DNA from: Climacteris rufus
Lineage: Eukaryota; Chordata; Aves; Passeriformes; Climacteridae
DNA: 64,000 bases
Assembly: GCA_013398175.1 (NCBI GenBank)
Contig: VZRZ01007867.1
Coordinates: 553,385 to 617,384, forward strand
Direction: 5' to 3'
Shown: piece after piece, positions 38,561 to 51,684 of the stretch
How positions within the stretch are numbered: the stretch's first letter is position 1
How the letters are laid out: each line of letters begins with the position of its first letter
Position numbers and translations under genes: made by a program
The notes under the pieces: generated by a model
What the model was told of the DNA's origin: nothing
The model's database searches: none
The model's input: the letters and a program-made list of their open reading frames with translations, nothing else

Positions 38561-41500
38561 TCGAAAAGTAAAACTTTTCCTCCCTGAAGGAGAGGGAATT
38601 GTAAACAGATACACACTGATACATATTTGTATATAAAACACAGATAGATACATGTGAGTTTATAAAAACACGAGTGTTACAGAGAAATCAGGTATCCATA
38701 GTAACAAGATGCTGGTATTCTAATGTCTCTGTGCTTCCTCATAACAGGACCATTAATGAAACAGTTGTTTGATGTTCCATCCCATGTAATGATAGCTTTT
38801 TGTGCCCTAAGTAGACAGCAATACAGATATGTGCATATACATTGTTATTGCCAAAAAACTCCTCAGCAGGGCCGTTAGAAAAACCCATCATTCCAGCCTC
38901 GCTTTCTTTGATTTATAGTTGAAATGTTCCCAATCTACACTTAATAGCAAAAATACCTGCAATTCTGAGAATGCAATGGTTTCCCATATGCTGCAATGTA
39001 AACAAACAAACAAACAAAAAAATGTAATAGTCATTAAAGTGATGACAAGAGTTCATTTGCAATATGGAACTGTGGAATGAGGATAGCAACATCCTATCAC
39101 ATTTGAGGACCCACCACACAAACTTCCTGACCCTGGAGTTCTCTCATTCCCTGGGAAATCTGTGCTTCACTGGCATAAAACTATTTACATGATTTTTTAA
39201 TCACATAAAGAGATAAAGTATAGTTAGGGGTAAGGACTTTTCACTACAATATTATTTTATTTTTTTTTAAGTCTACTTTGCTACTTCTTCCTATGCAGCC
39301 ACTGCTTTTTTCTTCACATTTGCACAAATATCCTTGATCAGACTGTCTCATCCTTGGCTGGCAGGAATTTACATGCTGCAACACGAATACCTTCCTCTCT
39401 TGCTTTTGGTTGTAAAGTACAAAAAAAAATTAGTTTAAAACTTCAGAAACAAGGGTGAAATAAAGTCCTCTGTGGCTCATTTGCACTAACACACATTAAC
39501 AGAATGTTTAAGACTGGGCTCATTTCCACTTTTCTACACTCCAAGGCCCAGTGCTGTGATTTTTGGAAGAGAAGGAGCTTCCTGCTGTTCCCAAGCCCTA
39601 TTCCTGAGGAACAGATCAGCTCATTGGATATTTATGACAGCTTATTCTGACATGTAAAACCTGGCAGCATCTTAGCTGGACTTGGAACTTCTGTGACAGG
39701 CAGTAACTTGTTAGAAAATATTGTTACACTTGTTTTAAGTCTGTTTTAAAGAAATGAGAGTTTGGAAAGGATGTGTATTGCAGATGGTGAATTTTAAGGG
39801 GTCATGCACACGATATAATAAACTGCTTTTAACAAACAAGTGGTTCTCTCATATTTTCTGAACAGGTTTGTAAGGAAGGCTTCAATCTGGCTCTTAAATT
39901 TCACTTTGTTTTTAAAGCACTACTTCTCAGCTTCCAAAAAAAATAACAGCACCTTTAAAACAAAAGCCAACATATTCAGACATCCATGCAAGGATAAAAA
40001 CAAACACCTTAGAGACAGAACAAAATCAGTATGTACAATTCATACAAGTGTGTTCCAAGGGGAATGACATTACAGAAAAGTACCTTTCAGTCTCTAGGAC
40101 ATTCTCAGAAATGCCACACTTCTGTCTATTGTCCCTGCATAGTGAAGGTTCTTCCTCACCCACACTCAGCTGCAAACCCACTTTGCAGTGATATGGCTCT
40201 CAAATTCAGCACCCTGAACACACTGATCAGCTCTTCTGGCAGGGAAGAGCACTAAACCTTCTTCAGCTTCCTCAGGATGGTCTAAACCCAAAGGGACCCA
40301 AGCAGGTGCAGCAACCTGACCCCTACCCCTGGCACAGGACATGCAAGAGGCTCATTTTCCACTGGCAGGAGGGCACCAAGCCCAGAGCTGGGCAGCCCCT
40401 GTCACTGACTGAACTGGGGCATCAATGTCTGCAGCACTTTCTGGCTACAGCTCCTCTTGACTGACACACTTATACCATATATTTGGCACAGGAGTTATTC
40501 TATTGTGCTATTATTTGCTAGAAAATTGATTTTGGAAGAGTGTTTTAGTATGGAAATTAACACTAATTAATTTTTTTTGGAGTACACACTTTTTATCCAC
40601 AGTTCTGCTGAACATATGTGTATTTATTTCTGCAGGAGAAGGTAGTGACCATGTTACCAAAGCAAAAGTGTGTGCAGAGGTTTTAGAATAAAACAAAAGA
40701 TGGATGCCTTGCTATGTAAAACACATCCTTACTAAGGACATTTTCACCTTGAATCTCATCAGCCCTCACTTTCAGACGAATTCTGTTATTGTTTGTGTGC
40801 ACTCAAACAGCAAAGGACACTTTCCACAGCTACAGCTTTATAACTGTTTGCCCTTGGCCCAGGCCCATTGGAATAAGTAGAACTAGTAAACATCCTGCTC
40901 AAACACTGCATTTCTTTTGTTATCTGAGTTTAAGATGTAATGAGTCCATTTTTTTCCAGAGTAATTACAAAGCATTCTCCGTTTTCAAACCTTTATGACA
41001 TATAGCAAAATATGACTTACAGCATAGAAGTAATAATAAAAGCTCTCTAAAAATTTATAGCTTCCTGCATGTTGTAAAAATGCCTCACACATTCATTATA
41101 TCTCCCACTAGAAAATTATTTCCACAGTATGCTTTAATGAAGCTAGAGATGGTTTCAGTATCTAGGCTGTTGAGAAGGAAAACTATTATTTTTCCTGTTG
41201 ATAGATTGAAGCAAGGATTCAGTCATTTAGTACCTGCAACATTTTCAGACACTTAGCTACCCTTTCTTTATAAAAAGGGAAAACTAAAGACATTGTTATG
41301 ATTTATCAAATATGGATAAGTAAAAGAAAGGGGGTGGTGGTGGTATGAAGAAAATCCATAAACTGCCTAGGCTACTGAATTACTGAATTTGGAATGTACA
41401 ATTACTTTTGAATAAAGAACCCTATTTACAATAACTGCATAACAACATTATAATAGCATTAAATAATATTTTGTCCATAAGCCTGAAAACCATAGCATAG

Positions 41501-41929
41501 AGTTTAATAAGAACTCAAATTCACTTATTTAGAAATTTATCCAATCCTGGCACAGCCATTTCCCCCTTCTATATGTACAAGGAGAGGGTGCAGAGCAGAG
41601 CCTGTGGGTGTCCATGAAGAGGGAAGAGCACTGGAAAGGGTTGGACACAGGGAATTCTAATGCCCAGCACAGGATTAAAGGTAGATAAAAAGTGACTAAA
41701 CCATATTGAAATACTTTGTTGTTTATAGTTCCATTTGAAAAAGTTTTCAATTATTCTTACACATTATAAAACCAAATAAAATTCCCAAAGAGCAACTGCT
41801 ATAGTACATTTTTACTGCATAATGAAGAATTCAAGATTAATAACTTTGCATCACCACTAAGTTCAGTTTATTTCCTTACATGCTTTCCTAAAAGTCTAAA
41901 CACAGCAAATAGGTATTATAAGTTTCTCT
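38561..41929. other. Gene-free stretch with short simple repeats
   Basis: No gene or transposon recognised. An (AAAC)n run occupies about 39001-39022 and a short GGT repeat about 41332-41344. A GC-richer patch at 40250-40430 contains nothing I recognise. Confidence 0.6.
39001..39022. repeat. (AAAC)n simple repeat
   Basis: Four to five AAAC units followed by an A run. Ordinary short microsatellite. Confidence 0.9.
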
Positions 41930-42070
41930 GTAGAGATTAATTGTTATTAAGACTTTTACTCAGTTCTGTCATGAAATGTAAATATTTTCTTTGAGTTAAG
42001 CCAGAAGTAAATCATCAGCATTACATTTGATGTAATTTCAATGAGGTTTTTGTGACATCTCTGAATTGCA
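41930..42070. promoter_or_regulatory. Candidate regulatory stretch with POU-like inverted repeat
   Basis: ATTACAT (42020-42026) and ATGTAAT (42030-42036) form a perfect inverted repeat with a three-base spacer, in a stretch with further homeodomain words (GATTAATTGTTATTAAG, AAATCATCAGCATTAC). The symmetric site could suit a dimeric POU, homeodomain or bZIP factor. Inferred only. Confidence 0.28.
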
Positions 42071-42412
42071 GGGGGGAATATAAAAGCAAAATGTTGTCTG
42101 AGAGTAGTTTATTGCTGTGAAGCTCCTCTTTGCACCTTTGTTTTCTGCTTCCACATTTTTTTTTTCTCTCAGAAAGCTAAATAATATGAGATCAGGAATT
42201 CTGCCGTCCAGTTTTTCAAACAGGGCTGCTTCTGCATCCTTGCGGTTTCTCTGGATGTCAGGTCTAAACTGGACAGGCCTTCTTGCCCTTTCCCTGCCCA
42301 AATCAGCTCCTATGGCCTCATGGACACTGCAGATCCAAGCCAGATGTGTTCTAGACATGCATCTCTGAATATGCAGATGTGCTCCAGTGTAAACTGATGC
42401 TCTGAATATCAC
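42038..42412 (-). other. Unrecognised 124-codon open frame
   Basis: The middle of this frame (about residues 25-75) has a balanced, charged composition more protein-like than most frames in the window, including EAALFEKLDGRIPDL. I do not recognise a family, no splice sites extend it, and a run of K follows from an A-rich tract. A decayed coding fragment is possible; chance is the default. Confidence 0.15.
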
Positions 42413-44348
42413 AGCTCACAGAAAGCAGCAAAGACCTCAACTCCTGCCAAGGGAACTCACAGTAGCCTGTGCTCCCAAGGCGATTATCTCAAACAAATGA
42501 TATTTCTCCCCATCAACATTATTAAAGCCTTTGTGTCATCAGATCTATTTATCACTGTCTGTCTTCCTTTTCTCATATCACACATCTTGGTCTAATCAAA
42601 TTCTTAAGATTAAGCATCTCTCATGAGGCAGTGGTTACAGCCTTCCTGTCTTTCCCAGCTATACACACATAATTAATAATAATGATAATAATAATAAATA
42701 ACTGTGTACAGCTGGATGAATTATTCATAAATGAATATACCAAAATGCTTGACATTATCTTCATCTTCATATATATCCACAATAGATGACTGTGTATATT
42801 TCAAAGTCATTTTTCTATTAGATAGAGGAGTAAGAGTTTTGATGTGTGCACAGTTAAGTACAGCCAAGTGAGTGTAATGCAGAGCAAACCTTGGCCAAAC
42901 CCACACCATTTTTGCCAGACCTCAGAGCTGGCTGTGCAAACAGGAGGCTTTGCACGTGTGCATTGTGCCCACAAATACAGATTCATTGCTGAGGCTGTGC
43001 AGACATTCCCATTTCCATTTCTTCTTCCATCCGTGCTCCGTTGCCTGACAATGTACCAACATTTTTAAATATAACTGCTCACTTCCCTCCTTTCTGCAGA
43101 ACTGCAATTTTGGAAACTGCCTAAGTAAGTGGATTTTTCCACCCATTTCCATTATACCAGGATCATTTTAACAGAGTAGAAGAAAATGCCACATAATACA
43201 TTCTTCCTTATTCTGTCTTACACTTTAAAATACAATTATAGTCAAAATGTGAATCTAAAAATGGACTCCTGGGACCAAAGTCTCAGACACTGTAAACTGG
43301 CACAGATTCATTCTCTTACACAGAACTGGAGTCTACAGCTGAGAATTTGACATACCATCTTTATAGCAATGAACTCACTTGAAACTGCACGAGTTTCCAA
43401 GGAAAAAGTTTTCCTGCTCACCAGCCTGATAAACAAACTTGTAAATTTAGAATCAGTGTCCTTGATACTGTGTAAGTGGCTATAAATGATTCTGTAGCCT
43501 AAACAATTAACAATTCTACTACTGATATATGAGCCAGATTTAGGCTAAATCAGACTCCCATGTTTGCAGGACCTTGGTTTGTGCAGCAAGTACAACACTG
43601 AATTCAGGCAGCAATTTACCCTGGTAAACCTGAAAATTTATCACTAGTATTGTGGTCTTGACTCTGGACCATAACTGCACTTCATGAATTTTTATCCCTA
43701 ATTTCTCTGGACTTAAAAAAGTATTTATTTATGCAGACCTCCCACAATATTTATGGTTGCCCTTCAGGAAAGATGGCAGGAAAAGCAGGGCTCTGCCTGT
43801 GAGTGGCCATGACAGCACAGATACCAATACAGTGGCTACACTATGGGATACAGACTAAAACATAAATTTAAATCCTTTTTTAGATCTGCAGGATGACATT
43901 CTGGCCCAGTAACTCCTCCTTTCTCTGATCCATTATTGCTGCCACCAGTTTGGCATCACAAATGTACCCATCACATAAATACTTTCTAGACCCTTCTCTC
44001 ATGTTGTCTTATCACTTTCCCCTTGTCTGACAAACAAAAACTCCAAACAAAGTTAGATTATCTTTCATTACAATGCCTGTTTTCCCTGCCCCTGAAAATT
44101 TCTGCTTCTATAAACTCCCTCAAATAATATGGCCATTTTGGCTTTCAGTCTGTCTTTTAAAAAAAACACAAGAAGATTGTGGTAATGGAGACCTTGACTG
44201 ATATCTTCCTCTGTGATGTGTTTCATGTGCCCTCAGATCTTTTCATTAAATAATTCAGTGTCTGAAGGGGGGAGGACAGGACAGGGAAGAAATTGATTTT
44301 AGAATTCATCATTAAATGCCCTTGGGTTTTTTTCCTTCCCCCCCCCCA
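42413..44348. other. Gene-free stretch with a short (AAT)n repeat
   Basis: No gene seen. An AAT-type microsatellite lies at about 42671-42700. The stretch ends in T and C runs (10 C at 44338-44347) at the edge of the assembly gap. Confidence 0.65.
42671..42700. repeat. (AAT)n simple repeat, slightly interrupted
   Basis: About nine AAT/AATG-type units in AT-rich sequence. Ordinary short microsatellite. Confidence 0.9.
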
Positions 44349-44616
44349 NNNNNNNNNNNNNNNNNNNNNNNNNNNNNNNNNNNNNNNNNNNNNNNNNNNN
44401 NNNNNNNNNNNNNNNNNNNNNNNNNNNNNNNNNNNNNNNNNNNNNNNNNNNNNNNNNNNNNNNNNNNNNNNNNNNNNNNNNNNNNNNNNNNNNNNNNNNN
44501 NNNNNNNNNNNNNNNNNNNNNNNNNNNNNNNNNNNNNNNNNNNNNNNNNNNNNNNNNNNNNNNNNNNNNNNNNNNNNNNNNNNNNNNNNNNNNNNNNNNN
44601 NNNNNNNNNNNNNNNN
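44349..44616. other. Assembly gap (268 N)
   Basis: All bases are unknown. The left edge is a run of 10 C plus one A; the right edge begins with six C, then ACCC. Equal C-rich edges suggest that sequencing failed across a C-rich or G-quadruplex-forming tract. Any open frame spanning it is an artefact of translating N. Confidence 0.98.
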
Positions 44617-44999
44617 CCCCCCACCCTTTGTTTTTCTAATAACGGTGTGGCATTGTCTGTGGACAGAATTGAAGAGAGAACATCAGAGAAGTCAGATCAT
44701 GTGAGGTTTGGGGTCTATACATTAGTTTTAATGCTTAAAACTTTATTGTATAAGGTATTTTCTGGGAATTCTTCATGGAAACTGATTTTTTTTCAATGCA
44801 CAAAAATGCCCACACATTCATGCACACACAAAACAGGGATTTTTTTGTTAAATGCTCTCGAAGTGCATGGGTTGGGATGGCCTTTTCATCTCCACTGGCT
44901 GGCAGGTCAACTGCCTCACTGCAGCACTACCACGGACTCCTAAAAGCATTTTCAGCCTTGTGAACAAACTGAGAGGAAACATGTAAAGTCTGACCCTGC

Positions 45000-45210
45000 A
45001 ATTACGTTGCATTGAGCAGGATCAGCGCAGCTATTGCCTCCTGCAATCTTCCCTTTGTCGGTTCAAATGCAAAGAGCACTGATAAACATTAATGGCAACC
45101 AAGCAATAACTAAGCCTCAACACTCATTTTTAACCTGACTACTTTGGTAATAAGTCCAGGGACTGCCTTTTGAAGACAATGAGACAGCTGTCAATGGCAG
45201 GGATGTGTTA
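45000..45210. promoter_or_regulatory. Candidate conserved non-coding element
   Basis: Repeat-free with several CpGs kept (TTACGTTGC, AGCGCAGC, TGTCGGTTC), a POU-like CAAATGCAAAG (about 45064-45074), a forkhead/SOX-like ATAAACATTAATGG and a TALE-like AGCTGTCAATGG (about 45187-45198). No frame. One of the more enhancer-like stretches here by eye, untested. Confidence 0.33.
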
Positions 45211-45699
45211 TAATCCCACAAAACTACAGGGAGGGCAGAGGAATCAGCAGAGTGTCCAAGTTAATTCTATAAAGATCCCTGTGTCCTCAATTATGCTAAA
45301 AAAGTCTTGTGAGAAGCACTCACGTTTCTGTTTTGCCTAATGTAGTGTAAATAAAGAAATAAATCAAGGAGCTGTGTCCATCACAGGTATTACCTTGTGT
45401 TTGGGATTTCAGAGACACACCAGCAAGTATAAGTAAATACGTATGGTGAAGTTTTCAGCCTTGGACAGAAGATTTGCTGGAGAAATACTGTTGGATGCTC
45501 TGTGAGAAGCTCAAAAAAGCCTGATCTGGCACAGTCTGGGTCCCCTCTGCTCCAGCTGAAGCCAATGACAGCAGAGGGAACCAGGGAGGATCACCTGAGC
45601 CAGTTCCCAGTGAGTGAGTGGCAATTTTGGAATGACACCAAACAGAAATAATACTGTGGCTTCAGTGCCACCAAGGCTGGTATTCATTCTCCAGATTAA
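45211..45699. other. Gene-free stretch
   Basis: Nothing recognisable beyond short overlapping frames. Confidence 0.6.
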
Positions 45700-45810
45700 C
45701 ATGGAGCAATTAGTGGGAGCCTGTCAAATTGCGCCTGACAAATTACATGCACTGTGAATTTGGGGGTGCTTTGCTCCTGTTTGCTAAATGATTAAGAACT
45801 GGTTCTGATC
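45700..45810. promoter_or_regulatory. Candidate element with tandem TALE-type half-sites
   Basis: Two adjacent 14-base units, GCCTGTCAAATTGC (45719-45732) and GCCTGACAAATTAC (45733-45746), differ at three positions. Each carries a TGTCA or TGACA word like those bound by MEIS/PBX-class homeodomain proteins next to AAATT. Flanking sequence has no repeat or frame. Inferred only. Confidence 0.3.
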
Positions 45811-46949
45811 TCCCAAGAGTGTATTTTTGAATTTCCATGCTGACATACAATTTCTGATTTGTTTATGAGCTAATCACTTCAGAGATCTTAGCCATATATT
45901 TTTGTCATTAGTATTACAAAATTTCTCACCTTATCTCTTCAATCATGGCAGAAGGTGTTGGGTGTCATCTGGGCCCTCCCCAAAGCACAGTATTTCTCTG
46001 ATTGCCACTGCTTCTTTCAAACCATATCTGCAGTTTCTATGTCTCCTCTCCAGATCTGTGGACTGACCTCAAGATTTGCACAGAACAGAAATTTTAGCAC
46101 TTCAGTGTGGAGCAATCACTCAAAGTTATCACAATTTAACCTGATTTCATAAGCACTTTGTCTGCACACATTCTGTCACATTCTCCTGATATTTACCTGG
46201 ACACCACATAATGTTTTTAAGCTGAAAGGATATGCTTTGCAAAATTGCTTCTCAAAGCACAACACCCTTCACCTCCCATACCCTGGAATTCAAAGGTACA
46301 ACTTTTCTCAGCATTAAAGACCTGCATCACATGCATGTAACATTACCTGCCTTCCTACCTATGGGGATCATTGCGTTTGCAAATTTAAAGTTGTAATTTA
46401 ACTTATATTTAGGGTGGTTATTACATAGTTTAAAGACTTCATTAGCAAGGTTCAAAAAGGCCATTTAACCCCATTTTTCAGTTGTGAATAGAAAATCTAA
46501 GAAAAACCTTAAAGCTGGTTGTAAAATTAGAAAAATCTCCTGTGGTTTCTAATGCATGGTGATCATTCTTTTAAGGTTAAAATCAGTTATTATTGTAGGT
46601 TTTTCTATTGGGAAGTGTGATTTTTTTGGCACTGCACATACAGTTACTGATATGAGTCCTGTTATGCTTTCCCCAGCTTTTCACTTTAGGTAATTACCAT
46701 GGGAAACCCTCCCAGGAGCAAAGATCCAGGACACAAAGTTCTCACTCACAGAACTTCTAGAAATACATGACAGAAACTGGATTGACTAAAAACTACTCTT
46801 AGAAAAACAACTAATGACTCAAATCCAAACCTATTCCTCAGTTGCTTCCACAATCTGATTTTTTTTTCTATATTTAAAACTAGTTCACGTGAGTTTGGAG
46901 GTGACAAGGATCACTGTTGACACAACAGCTCAGCCTCTCAGTGCTGTTC
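45811..46949. other. Gene-free AT-rich stretch
   Basis: No gene, transposon or clear motif cluster recognised. Confidence 0.6.
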
Positions 46950-47610
46950 CCTTACATTTCAACTCCCGGACCATGGGAAACCCATCCAAACTGCAAAACA
47001 CCACCCACAAAGGAAGGACTGTTTGTACATTTGGGTTCTAAAATGAGAGTTGGGCCCTTTGTCTCCAGTGATTGCTGCCAGGTTGAAGGGATGCTCCCTC
47101 CAGATTCCTGATGATGATGGGGAAAACCATAACCAAGCACTGGGCAGCTCCTGGTCCGGATGGAGGCCACGGCTGGCAGGAGCAGTGCCAGCCAGAGCCA
47201 CCTCTGTGACGGAGCTGGCACAGCACTGCCCAGCTGCTGGGGACCCTGTGCTGTCACCACCTCGAGGAGTGAGTCCCCTGAATGGGAATGTGGGCAATGC
47301 ACAGCTCAGAGCTGGAAGCCTTACGGTCAAAGCCACTGTTCTCCATGGATGAATAGGGGCAAAGGAAGTTTTGCCACCTAAAGCAGTGCGGCTCCAGCAC
47401 AAACAAGCCCCTGCCTGGAGGGTGCTGGGTGCATTGTCACTCACTGGTCAGCTCCGTGGGACAAAGTCCCCTCCATGCATTTCCCAGAACGAGCAGGGCC
47501 CTGTCCCCATGTCCAGCTTAGAGCTGGTACTAAACCCCCCTGAGCCCCAAAGGATCTCATCTCCAGCTGCTGTGTCTTCCAGCCTGAATGCCAACACAAA
47601 GGCTTGATGT
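46950..47610. other. GC-richer patch with overlapping open frames on both strands
   Basis: Base composition shifts towards G and C, so stop codons are rare and several frames stay open, including a 161-codon minus frame (46959-47444), a 116-codon minus frame and a 100-codon plus frame. None shows a domain or a consistent reading direction. CpG is not especially dense, so this is not a typical island. It may be an unrecognised decayed repeat or simply a GC-rich local domain. Confidence 0.4.
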
Positions 47611-50600
47611 TTTACTTTACACACACCCTCATCAGTGAGGTTATTTCTCAGATAACTTTTCAAGCTAAGAGGTATAAAGGAATTTAAATCCTGTCTGTAG
47701 TGTAGCATGAGAGCTGAGTTAGAATATTCCCTTACTCACTGTGTCTGTTTATATCCATCTCTGTCAATGACAACACACAGGGAGCCAACAACTTCAGCTA
47801 TAATTGGTGAGAGTGTAGGTACAAATAAAAGCCATTTTTTCTCTTTAGTATATACAACATATGGAGCAGTTCTGTGGGGTCGGGCGAATCGTGTCTTAGT
47901 GTTCGTGGGCAGGTTTCTGATGGAGGATTTATTTTTTGGTGTTGCAAGCTTTCAAGGAGTTATGACATTATTGTTTCTTTTCAGAGTGCCTTGATTGAGA
48001 TCAAAGTGCAGGGGTTGTATTATGTTTCCCAAAGATTGGTTTGCTCCTGTTCCTTCCAAAGGATTGCATGGATCTGTACCCAGCAGCTTAAGAAGCAGTA
48101 AGTCTTGGCTTCATTCTTGCTTGCAATAATGAAAATCAGGACTAATGAAACACAATTAAGCTCATCTACAAGACAGGAGACTCCAGCCCACAATATTTTT
48201 CCTTGTTTTCCGGCTGTGTTGTTTACAGAGTGGTTAAAAAGGAGTTACTGAAAAGATGCAACTTGTTTCAAACGGTTTTCATTGTTATATTATCTTTCAC
48301 TGCTCCTGCTTTTCAGGCCAAAGACTTTCAGGGTAATTCTGACTTCAATGCCCTTTATACTTATCATATAACTCCACAAGGGAATTATCATATGCAGTGG
48401 ATAATTAAGCATCTTTGCTGATGGTGGTCTTTGACTGTGGCAAGATTCTTACAGTACTAGTCTTATTTTCTGAACTATTTTGTCGTTTGCTAATTAGAAT
48501 CTGGCCTTAAGGTCTTTTAGAAACATTTTCCTGAACTCATCTTATTATTCAAAACTTTTCTGTGAGTTTTCCCAGCCATCATATAGCAGCTAATTGCTAA
48601 TGTATATATTCACTTACAGCAGAACCTTTCTCCTTAGTGAGGAGCCCTTTCCTACTGCCCTCTTTTTCTCCAGTGAAAAGTTGAAAACTGTTGCCCTGAG
48701 AAGGACAGAGAATAGATTTGTTGTCAAAAACAACAGTATTCTGTTGCTATTTTAGTGTCTGTAAACTTCATTCTGAGGATGCTGTATGTGCATATCCTGA
48801 AACCTCCCAGACAGGAGCTGAGATCTGAAACCAAGGTTTGTACACTGCTGGGAACATGTGCTGTGAAATACAAGATCACTCCAAGGTGGAATCATGACTT
48901 GGAAGCCTTGGAGCAAAATTCAGGGAAATGGAGCAAGATTAAGAGTTTAATTGTGTGAAGACTCTATTCTGTTTTACTTTACACACATGGATTTTCCCTG
49001 TAAAGCTAAAAGACTACTTGAATATTTAAAATTAAGCACACAATTAAATGCTTTTCTGGATTCAAGCCAGACTGCTCAGCAACTTGCTGTATTATCCCTC
49101 TGGAGAGCAGTTACTTTGTCTTTTGAAAGCCAATTTGCCCACCCTTAATGAAGCACTTCTTGCCTCTGTCCTGTGTTTTATTTCATTGGTTTTTACATAC
49201 ATTTTTATGAGATGAAACGACCATCCTGCCAGCCTTCAAACATTTCTTACAACCCAAATAGTCAGCCCAGGGTAGCACTGAATCCACATTCCTGGCAGGA
49301 TGAAAATCCATAACATTACCTTGGGAGCACAAAGTGTGAAGTGCATAATCACACTGTCTTTGCCAAACTTGAGCAGAAAAGGAAAGCACAGAAAATTGCA
49401 GCTCAGGAGGATGAGAAGGGAGGTGAGTCAGCCACCAGCCCAACTTTATCAGGATACTGTGTTTCTTTTCATTTCTCCACAGAAATACAAAACACAAGAG
49501 AATATAAAGAAAAAACCTCACTAACAGGCCCATGTACTTCATAAACACAAACCTAAGAGAACTGCAGCTCTGCAAACAATATGCCTATGACTGACAAAAC
49601 ATTTATTAAATCAAACAAGATGCTCGTGGCACTTTCAAAACAATTGAAATGAGAGGAGAAAGGATGAAGTGAGGACCTGAGTGAAACCAAACAAAGGCAA
49701 AGGTATCAAAGACACACAAGGCACAGAACCCTCTAAATGTTATTTTTGCTCATTGTCCAGCAATTCATTTTGCTTTAACACAGGCATAAAAATTGATGAG
49801 AGCCCAACTCTCTTACCCACTAATTATTTCTCATGATAACACATGCACTGTCCAGTTCTGAGCTTCCTCCTTACTACAGAAAAGCATCTGACAGCTGCAA
49901 GAGAGAACTCTGAATTTCCAAGAGGAAACATAAAAGTTTAGAGAAACTAAAAAGTTTTGACAGGGTCGGGCCCAGATTTAGCTCTTCCTTTCCATGTCCC
50001 CCTCCACTGCAAAGACTCACCTGAGGTGTCAGTGACTGCTTCCTATCTGATGGGAGTGACAGCAGAGACCCCAGCAGTCGGAAAGGCTCTTGTGGAAGCT
50101 ACAGAAAGAGGAAGGAGGAATCAGGATGTATGATATTTTAACAGCTAAAAGAATCCCTCTATCTGAATTAAAATTAGACTTGGAATACAGCTCTTTGGGT
50201 TTACTCCTCCCATTTCCCTCTCTGGTTACTACCACAGTGCTGAAATGAATGAGAACTCAGCTGGGTTTTGCCCATTCCAGCTCAGGCAAACTGGTGAACA
50301 AATGACAGCACAGTTCTGCATCTTTTAGCTTAAAAATTGCTGCTTGGTTTTCTACAAAATAATTCCAGCACATGGTGTGTTTTTCAGGAGAGGCACATTA
50401 AATCTATGTGAACAATGCACATTCTGTCAAAACCAGGGAACTTTTTGCTTGTATTAAAGCAGCAAAACAACTCCTGAAGCACCATCTGAAGCAGAAGCCT
50501 CCAGCTCATCAAATCTACTGTACATTCATTATATGCATCACCACTCCCCAGAACAACAAAAATTAGCCCGTGGCTGTAAGAAAGTACAAGTTGGCAAGGC

Positions 50601-51684
50601 AGATTTCATCCTTTCACTCAGTACCTGGCTTGTGGTGGAAAGACAAAGCAGCTGTTGTAGGGACCATCCAGGATCATGGGGCACATGTACAGCCCAGAAG
50701 AATCAAACCCAGGGGTTCAGATGGAGGACAATGCCTCTCCCCATTTAATAAATTTCTCTCTCTCAATTGGAAAAATTTGGTTACCTGCAAGAGTTTTCAC
50801 TCTGACAGTCTTTGGATTTAGATGTGCTAGGAAATCTGCTGAAGGAAGTGTTAGGAGTGTGTCCATAGCTGAAATGGATACTGTAATACTGAATGACATT
50901 TTATATTTTTGGCACAAAAATGGTACTTAGTTATTTTAAGCTATCACATTGCACCATGCAATGGCAGAGGGAGCCAAGATGATAAAACACCAGCTACAAA
51001 TTCTGAGGCCTATTCTCTCCATCTATTTTTAGGTATTCAGGTTGCTATCAGCTCTTATACCATTTCTAGGGGAAATAACATGACAGACCAACAATTCAGT
51101 GGAGGGACTTAGAGCAGCCTGTCAAGCTCAGGCTGTCAGAAAGACCCAGTTTGTTGGTATTCAAATTACTATGAAGCTGGATGACCTGAATGTGGCTCAA
51201 AAGGCAAAAAAGAAATCACCTACTTGAATAACCAAAGGAAAGTCATTGCAAGAGAGTTTTGGAGGAAAGGAAATACTAACGAACTTATCTTCTTCCTCTC
51301 TACCAAAAGAAAATCAAAGTAATATTCAGAATATTGAATTCCAGCAAGATACCCCTCTGTACAGACTTCCTTCAGATGGAAAGTAAGTAGCTAAAAAGTG
51401 ACTCTGGAATTCTGTTTCTGCAGTTTCTAAATCAGATCATTTCATAATTGGATCTCTGATACCTGTGATCAGCTATGGCACTTGCAGCAAATTCTGGAAA
51501 CACACACATTATTTTAGGAAGCAAGGAGAAAACTTTTGCAGAGGTTAGCAATAAAATAAAAGGAAGGAAATGCCTCTCAACCTACCTCAAAAATTGTATA
51601 TATTTTAAAGTTCTGGCTATGCCTCACCACAAGTACACATAACCTTTAATACCTTCATTGTTAAGATTTGCCAGTTAAGAAAAT
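47611..51684. other. Gene-free stretch
   Basis: No recognised gene. The largest frame is 130 codons (49183-49575 minus) with a hydrophobic segment but no known family. No clear transposon or microsatellite. Confidence 0.6.

Noticed and set aside
42671..42700. AAT tract as a functional AT-hook or origin element
   Set aside because: It is an ordinary short microsatellite with nothing distinctive beside it.
44293..44943. 216-codon open frame crossing the gap, and two other frames using it
   Set aside because: About 90 codons are translated from N. The frame is an artefact of the gap.
45059..45074. tRNA T-loop-like GGTTCAAATGC
   Set aside because: The context GGTTCAAATGCAAAG lacks the other tRNA arms and a promoter A box; better read as a POU-like word.
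46959..47444. 161-codon minus frame
   Set aside because: Lies in a GC-richer patch where several frames on both strands stay open at once; no recognisable family.
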